DNA of 39,238 nt from Desulfurobacteriaceae bacterium (GTDB taxonomy: Bacteria; Aquificota; Aquificia; Desulfurobacteriales; Desulfurobacteriaceae). Below the pieces are notes generated by a model. The model was not told where the DNA came from and searched no databases. It saw only the letters and a list, made by a program, of their open reading frames with translations. Made by a program: the position numbers and the translations under genes. The stretch covers positions 1 through 39,238 of the forward strand of contig JALTBO010000028.1 in NCBI GenBank assembly GCA_027075275.1, in the 5' to 3' direction. Positions within the stretch are counted from its first letter, which is position 1; each line of letters begins with the position of its first letter. Below, piece after piece: positions 35,251-39,238 of this stretch.

Positions 35251-35718
35251 ATGAGAGTAATTGAAGGGAAGCTCTGGGCAGAAGGTTTCAAATTTGGAAT
35301 AGTTGTAAGCAGGTTTAACTCTTTTATAACAGAAAGGCTCCTTGAAGGGGCGTTAGACTGCTTGAGGAGACACGGCTGCAGAGAGGAAAATATAGACGTA
35401 GTTTGGGTTCCCGGATCTTTTGAAATACCACTGACAGCAAAGAAGCTGGCAAAAAAGGAGAAATACAACGCTGTTATAGCCCTCGGAGCCGTAATAAGGG
35501 GAGAAACTCCCCATTTTGACTACGTAGCGGCAGAGGTCAGTAAAGGAATTGCTGCCGTTTCCCTTGAAACAGAAAAGCCGGTTGTGTTTGGCGTTCTAAC
35601 AACAGATACAGTTGAACAGGCCATAGACAGAGCAGGAACAAAAGCTGGAAACAAGGGTTGGGAGGCCGCCCTTACTGCCATTGAAATGGTAAATCTACTG
35701 AAAGAGGTGGAGGAGTAA
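35251..35718 (+). CDS. ribH: 6,7-dimethyl-8-ribityllumazine synthase
   Basis: Penultimate enzyme of riboflavin synthesis, forming the lumazine from a ribitylamino-pyrimidine and dihydroxybutanone phosphate. It has 155 residues. Visible motifs are [21 protein letters not shown] and [24 protein letters not shown] with the catalytic His, then [18 protein letters not shown]. The family assembles into icosahedral or pentameric shells. GGAGAGAG lies before the ATG; the stop shares a base with the nusB start. Confidence 0.98.
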   Translation: MRVIEGKLWAEGFKFGIVVSRFNSFITERLLEGALDCLRRHGCREENIDVVWVPGSFEIPLTAKKLAKKEKYNAVIALGAVIRGETPHFDYVAAEVSKGIAAVSLETEKPVVFGVLTTDTVEQAIDRAGTKAGNKGWEAALTAIEMVNLLKEVEE

Positions 35719-36161
35719 TGGGTAACCTCTCAAACCCGGAGAAGAAAAGAGCAAGGGAACACGCCTACCTGATAGCATATCAGACAGATGTTTCAGGTTT
35801 TTCCCCCGATGAGGTTGCAGAAACCTACTGGGAGGAACTGGAAACTGAAAGAGGAGAGGAAAAAAAGGAAGTAAAGGAGCTGGCCGAAAGGCTGGTGTAT
35901 GGAACGTACAAAAACCTCTTTGAAGTAGATTCAGAAATATCAAAACACCTGAAAAAGGGCTGGGTTATAGAAAGACTCCTGCCGATGGACAGATCTATAC
36001 TGAGAGTTGCCACGTACGAGATTCTGAAGGAGGAGATCTCGCCGGCAGAAGCAGTAATAAACGACGCTGTAGAACTTGCGAAGGAGTACGGAGAAGACCA
36101 AAATTCCTACAGGTTCATAAATGCCATTTTAGACAAAGTAAAGAACGATGCAGGAAAGTAA
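35718..36161 (+). CDS. nusB: Transcription antitermination factor NusB
   Basis: All-helical RNA-binding protein that acts with NusE (S10) at boxA sites to prevent premature termination in rRNA transcription. It is 147 residues. Family features are the opening KRAREHAYLIAYQTD, the middle MDRSILRVATYEIL and the close EAVINDAVELAKEYG with FINAILDKV. ribH-nusB adjacency is widespread in bacteria. It overlaps lpxI by 14 bases. Confidence 0.97.
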   Translation: MGNLSNPEKKRAREHAYLIAYQTDVSGFSPDEVAETYWEELETERGEEKKEVKELAERLVYGTYKNLFEVDSEISKHLKKGWVIERLLPMDRSILRVATYEILKEEISPAEAVINDAVELAKEYGEDQNSYRFINAILDKVKNDAGK

Positions 36162-36954
36162 ACTCGGACTCCTTGCCGGCGCAGGGGAGCTCCCCCTTGA
36201 ATTCCTCAAATCGGCACAAGAAAAAGGAATAAAAGTAACAACATTTGCAATAACAGGAATTACTAACAGAAAGGTAGAGGAACTCTCTGAAAGAGTTATC
36301 TGGATTAAACCAATAAAACTGGGACGGTTTCTGAAAGAGCTGAAAAAGAGCGGCGTTAAAGAGATAGCCGTTTTAGGAAAAGTTGAACACAGAGAAGCAT
36401 TAAAACTGAGAAACCTTGACCTAACTGCCTTTAAACTAATAGCAACGCTGAAAGACCTTAAACCTGAATCGTTGATAAAGGGCGTTTTTAGAGAAATAGA
36501 AAAAGCCGGTGTTAGAGTAATATCACCCGAGCCTTTCCTGAAACACCTTCTTATTCCACCGGGCACTCTCTTTGGTCCAGAGCCAGACGAGGAAATACTG
36601 AGAGATATGAAGATAGGAATGGAAATCGCAAAGAAAATAGCCGAAATGGACATTGGTCAGACGGTAGTTATTAAAAAGGGAACTGTAATAGCAGTTGAAG
36701 GGGTAGAAGGAACAGACAGGTGTATTGAAAGGGGAGCAGAACTCTCCTCGGGCGGGTTTGTAGTCTGCAAAGCTGCAAGGCCCAACCAGGACATGAGGAT
36801 AGATGTCCCCACGGTCGGGGAGAAGACCGTAAAATTAATTAAAGAATTAGGTGGAAAAGGCATAGCGGTGGAGGGAAGCAGAACATTCATAGTTACACCA
36901 GATAAAATAGGGGAGCTCTGTCAGAGACAGAAACTCCCCCTTTTGACCCTTTAA
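36148..36954 (+). CDS. lpxI: UDP-2,3-diacylglucosamine pyrophosphatase LpxI
   Basis: Lipid A pathway enzyme converting UDP-2,3-diacylglucosamine to lipid X; LpxI replaces LpxH in many bacteria. It has 268 residues. Conserved motifs are LGLLAGAGELPLEFLK at the start, VLGKVEH, and the C-terminal GQTVVIKKGTVIAVEGVEGT followed by DRCIERGAEL and AARPNQDMRIDVPTVG. It shows that this organism makes lipid A. Last gene of the operon. Confidence 0.96.
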   Translation: MQESKLGLLAGAGELPLEFLKSAQEKGIKVTTFAITGITNRKVEELSERVIWIKPIKLGRFLKELKKSGVKEIAVLGKVEHREALKLRNLDLTAFKLIATLKDLKPESLIKGVFREIEKAGVRVISPEPFLKHLLIPPGTLFGPEPDEEILRDMKIGMEIAKKIAEMDIGQTVVIKKGTVIAVEGVEGTDRCIERGAELSSGGFVVCKAARPNQDMRIDVPTVGEKTVKLIKELGGKGIAVEGSRTFIVTPDKIGELCQRQKLPLLTL

Positions 36955-37071
36955 CCCACAACCCTCCCCTGGCCCCACTCAAGCCGTCAACTCTCTTTGT
37001 TTTTTCTTTGATTATAAGAGTAGCTCTTGAACTATAAGGGTTTCAAGACCTAAAAGTTTTAACAGAAAGTT
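36955..37071. other. Convergent intergenic spacer
   Basis: 117 bp between the ends of lpxI (plus) and the alcohol dehydrogenase (minus). It has a T-rich tract on the plus strand (36995-37010) with no good stem before it. Weak hairpins follow: AAGAG-TAG-CTCTT near 37016-37028 and CTTGAA/TTCAAG at about 37026-37047. A direct repeat AAAGTTTTAA occurs at 37053-37062 and 37066-37075. Both genes may end here, but no textbook terminator is visible. Confidence 0.5.
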
Positions 37072-38196
37072 TTAAACTAAAGTTTCAAGAATAGCCCTTA
37101 CCTCCCTTTCTGTCGGAATTCTGGGAAGACTGCCCATCAGGAACTTCTTCTCCATAACAAGGGAGATAAACAGAGTAAAGTCATCACCCTTTAAACCCAC
37201 AGAGGAAGCCTTCCGGGGAATTCCCAAAAAGGTAAGGAGCTCCCTTAGAGCCTGAAGGAAACCTTCAGCCCCGCCTGGAATAGATAGGTAGTCTGAGAGC
37301 TCTGTAAGGCTCTCTTTTACAGAAAGACCGTAAAACTCAAGAACAGGAACCAGGAAAATGCCGTTAGCCAAGCCGTGGGGTACCCCGTAGAGAACGCCTA
37401 AAACGTGGGCAAGGGTGTGAACAAGACCGGCTCCGGCATCGGTTATTGCCATCCCACCAAGAAGGCTCCCCATCATTACACGCTCCCTAGCAGATATATC
37501 CCTCGGGTTTCCGAAAGCCCTGGGAAGATACCTGAAAATGAGCTTAACAGACTCAAGGGAGTAAAGCCTGCTAACAGGAGTAGCTCTTTTAGAGAGGAAT
37601 GATTCCAGGGCGTGGGTCAGAGCATCAACCCCTGTATTTGCAGTAACGGTCTGGGGTACTGAAACTGTCAGTTCCGGATCATCTAAAGCCAAAACGGGAA
37701 AAAGGTGGCGGGAGATAAGAGGAGCCTTCTTCAGGTTCTTCCTGTCTGTGAGAACAGCATAAGGGGTAACCTCTGAGCCAGAACCGGCAGTTGTAGGAAT
37801 AGCAACTACGGGAATTCCCGGATTCTTAAAGGCTTCTGGAACGCCGATAAACTGACGAATATCTCCCCCGTTTGTGAGCATAACAGAAACGGCCTTTGCC
37901 ACATCTAACGGACTTCCTCCGCCTACAGCAACGATAAGAGTGGGAGAAAAAGCTCTTACCTCATCTAAGACCTTCAGGGCATTCTCTATTGTTGGGTCAG
38001 GCTCTACAGAACAGAAAACCTCTGTTTTACCGGAAAGGAGTTCCGACACAGTCTTTACGTAGCCGTGGGAAACTGCCGAAGAACCGCAGATAACTGCTGT
38101 CCTTGAATCGTCAAGTCCTAAAAAGTCAATCTCCTCCTTCAGTCTGTAGAGAGCTCTCCTGCCGAAAACTACCCGAGTAGGCATGTGGTGCTTCAT
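37072..38196 (-). CDS. Iron-containing alcohol dehydrogenase family protein
   Basis: NAD(P)-dependent dehydrogenase of the group III (Fe-ADH) family, 374 residues. The nucleotide-binding segment is AVGGGSPLDVAKA, followed by IPTTAGSGSEVTPYAVLTD. Metal ligands fall in NTGVDALTHALES and HTLAHVLGVLYGVPHGLANG. I chose ATG 38196, behind a G-rich stretch, since the family begins just before the VVFG motif; the open frame extends 28 residues further to 38280 without support and would run into the reverse gyrase gene. Substrate cannot be inferred (butanol-, lactaldehyde- or glycerol-type enzymes share these motifs). Confidence 0.93.
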   Translation of the reverse strand: MKHHMPTRVVFGRRALYRLKEEIDFLGLDDSRTAVICGSSAVSHGYVKTVSELLSGKTEVFCSVEPDPTIENALKVLDEVRAFSPTLIVAVGGGSPLDVAKAVSVMLTNGGDIRQFIGVPEAFKNPGIPVVAIPTTAGSGSEVTPYAVLTDRKNLKKAPLISRHLFPVLALDDPELTVSVPQTVTANTGVDALTHALESFLSKRATPVSRLYSLESVKLIFRYLPRAFGNPRDISARERVMMGSLLGGMAITDAGAGLVHTLAHVLGVLYGVPHGLANGIFLVPVLEFYGLSVKESLTELSDYLSIPGGAEGFLQALRELLTFLGIPRKASSVGLKGDDFTLFISLVMEKKFLMGSLPRIPTEREVRAILETLV

Positions 38197-38259
38197 CTCT
38201 ATTTCCCCCCGAAAATGTTGTGCTACACTATTCCCAAGTCTAACAGAAAAGAGGTGGAT

Positions 38260-39238
38260 ATGAAAACGGCAGAGTTCCACAGAATGTGTCCAAACTGCGG
38301 AAGAATCATCTCCGATGAGAGGTTAAAGAAAGGACTACCCTGCGAAAAGTGTCTTCCCCGGGAAATTAGCTATACAAAAAGAACAGAGATATGCGAAATC
38401 CTTGAGAAAGAGAAACAGCTAAAGAGATTTCAGGAATTATGCCAGCTTGACCATTTCGTAGAGGATTACACAAGATTTTTCAAAGAGAAAACAGGGTTTT
38501 CACCGTGGAGCCTTCAAGTTATGTGGGCCAAAAGGGTAGCTCTAAAAAAATCCTTTACAATGATAGCTCCAACAGGAGTAGGAAAAACAACTTGGGGGCT
38601 TGTAACCAGCGCTTACGTAGAAGGAAAGGTATACATACTGGTTCCTACAAAACTCTTAGTCCTTCAGACCGTTGAAAAACTGAAAAACCTGACAGATAAA
38701 AAGATAGTTGCATATACGGGGAAAAAGAGGGAAAAGGAAGAAATTTCTTCAGGAAACTATGATATTCTGATTACTACAACTAACTTCCTGTATAGGAACT
38801 TTGAAATTATCCCAAAACCTTTCAACTTTGTTTTTGTTGACGATGTGGACTCACTGCTTAAGAGTGCAAAAAATGTAGATAAGGTTATTCAGCTCCTTGG
38901 TTTCACAGAAAAAGACGTTGAACTTGCAATGAAGGTAATTGATTTAAAATCAAAATTAGCAAAACAGGGAGAAGAAGCGGATAGAAAACTACTAAATTTA
39001 GTAAGAAAACATGAAAAATATCTTGAAATAAGACGGAAAGAGATAAAAAATGTTCTGGTAGTTTCATCTGCAACATCTCAACCTAAATCCAGAAGAGTAA
39101 AACTGTTTAGGGAACTTTTAGGTTTTGAAGTAGGTAAGTCGGCAACAACTCTGAGAAACGTTGAAGATGTTCTTATCTACACAGAAAAAGACTTCTTGAA
39201 GGAAACGGTTAATTTGATAAAACAGTACGGAAAAGGCG
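38260..39238 (+). CDS. rgy: Reverse gyrase, N-terminal part (continues beyond right edge)
   Basis: ATP-dependent topoisomerase that introduces positive supercoils, found in hyperthermophiles. About 326 residues of the helicase-like half are visible. They comprise the N-terminal zinc finger (Cys10, Cys13, Cys28, Cys31 in MCPNCGR and CEKCL), Walker A APTGVGKTT (103-111), motif Ia VPTKLLVLQTVEKL, the DEAD-box variant VDDVD (193-197) typical of reverse gyrase, and motif III VSSATSQPKSRR. The ATG lies four bases after AGGTGG. The topoisomerase half lies outside. Its sequence is somewhat more AT-rich than its neighbours. Confidence 0.96.
   Translation, partial: MKTAEFHRMCPNCGRIISDERLKKGLPCEKCLPREISYTKRTEICEILEKEKQLKRFQELCQLDHFVEDYTRFFKEKTGFSPWSLQVMWAKRVALKKSFTMIAPTGVGKTTWGLVTSAYVEGKVYILVPTKLLVLQTVEKLKNLTDKKIVAYTGKKREKEEISSGNYDILITTTNFLYRNFEIIPKPFNFVFVDDVDSLLKSAKNVDKVIQLLGFTEKDVELAMKVIDLKSKLAKQGEEADRKLLNLVRKHEKYLEIRRKEIKNVLVVSSATSQPKSRRVKLFRELLGFEVGKSATTLRNVEDVLIYTEKDFLKETVNLIKQYGKG

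Noticed and set aside
37016-37047. Possible bidirectional terminator between lpxI and the alcohol dehydrogenase
   Set aside because: Stems are only 5-6 bp and AT-rich, and no T run follows either one in the proper orientation.
38197-38259. Promoter with TACACT (38224-38229) for reverse gyrase
   Set aside because: No acceptable -35 box lies 16-18 bp upstream; kept out for lack of support.

Overview
The window looks like a chromosomal piece of a thermophilic, Gram-negative bacterium of the Aquificota, most likely Desulfurobacteriaceae (Desulfurobacterium/Thermovibrio type). This is inference from gene content. A reverse gyrase begins at the right edge, which marks hyperthermophiles. It sits among outer-membrane and lipid A genes (lpxI, TamB, a LapB-like protein, a beta-barrel protein), RNase HIII, fabK, hydrogenase maturation genes (hypD, hypE) and a metV/metF pair typical of methyl-branch C1 metabolism. 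Coding density is very high. Most neighbouring genes overlap or abut, and many start at TTG or GTG behind a strong GGAGG site. No tRNA, rRNA, CRISPR array or insertion sequence was seen.

Layout: (1) 1-490, 5' part of ftsZ (minus), divergent from a DUF1786 gene (545-1561, plus). (2) A Xer-type tyrosine recombinase (minus, ending at 1550) with a 28-bp dif-like inverted repeat (2573-2600) in the spacer upstream of it. (3) A plus-strand operon, 2705-13190: exported unknown protein, HIT hydrolase, LapB-like TPR protein, TamB, RNase HIII, SppA, lytic transglycosylase, PurD, glycerophosphodiesterase. (4) A minus-strand eight-gene operon, 21363 down to 13187: DUF2202 ferritin-like protein, DUF4405 membrane protein, PqqD-like protein, ATP-grasp ligase, fold-type III PLP decarboxylase, urea transporter-M23 peptidase fusion, outer-membrane barrel, TPR protein. 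(5) A minus-strand operon, 29868 down to 21532: metV, metF, uppS, cdsA, hypE, a UPF0014 permease, hypD, then an NtrC-type regulator and its histidine kinase. (6) Two SurA/PrsA-type chaperone genes (minus). (7) A plus-strand operon, 31626-36954: yceD, rpmF, plsX, fabH, fabK, ribH, nusB, lpxI. (8) An iron-type alcohol dehydrogenase (minus), divergent from the reverse gyrase gene, which runs off the window.

The most interesting part is region 4 with its control region. A near-consensus sigma-54 promoter (21401-21417) lies 38 bp in front of the DUF2202 start. Two AT-centred palindromes about three helical turns apart lie 90-150 bp upstream of it, and the sigma-54 activator/kinase pair is encoded immediately beyond. 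The proteins downstream suggest an uncharacterised pathway that ligates and decarboxylates an amino acid, peptide or amine and moves or trims it at the cell envelope. No function is known to me for this combination.

At sequence scale, the palindrome GGAGCTCC occurs about 36 times in 39 kb (about 0.6 expected in random sequence). Inside genes it is read in all three frames. It behaves like a highly iterated palindrome comparable in kind to cyanobacterial HIP1.
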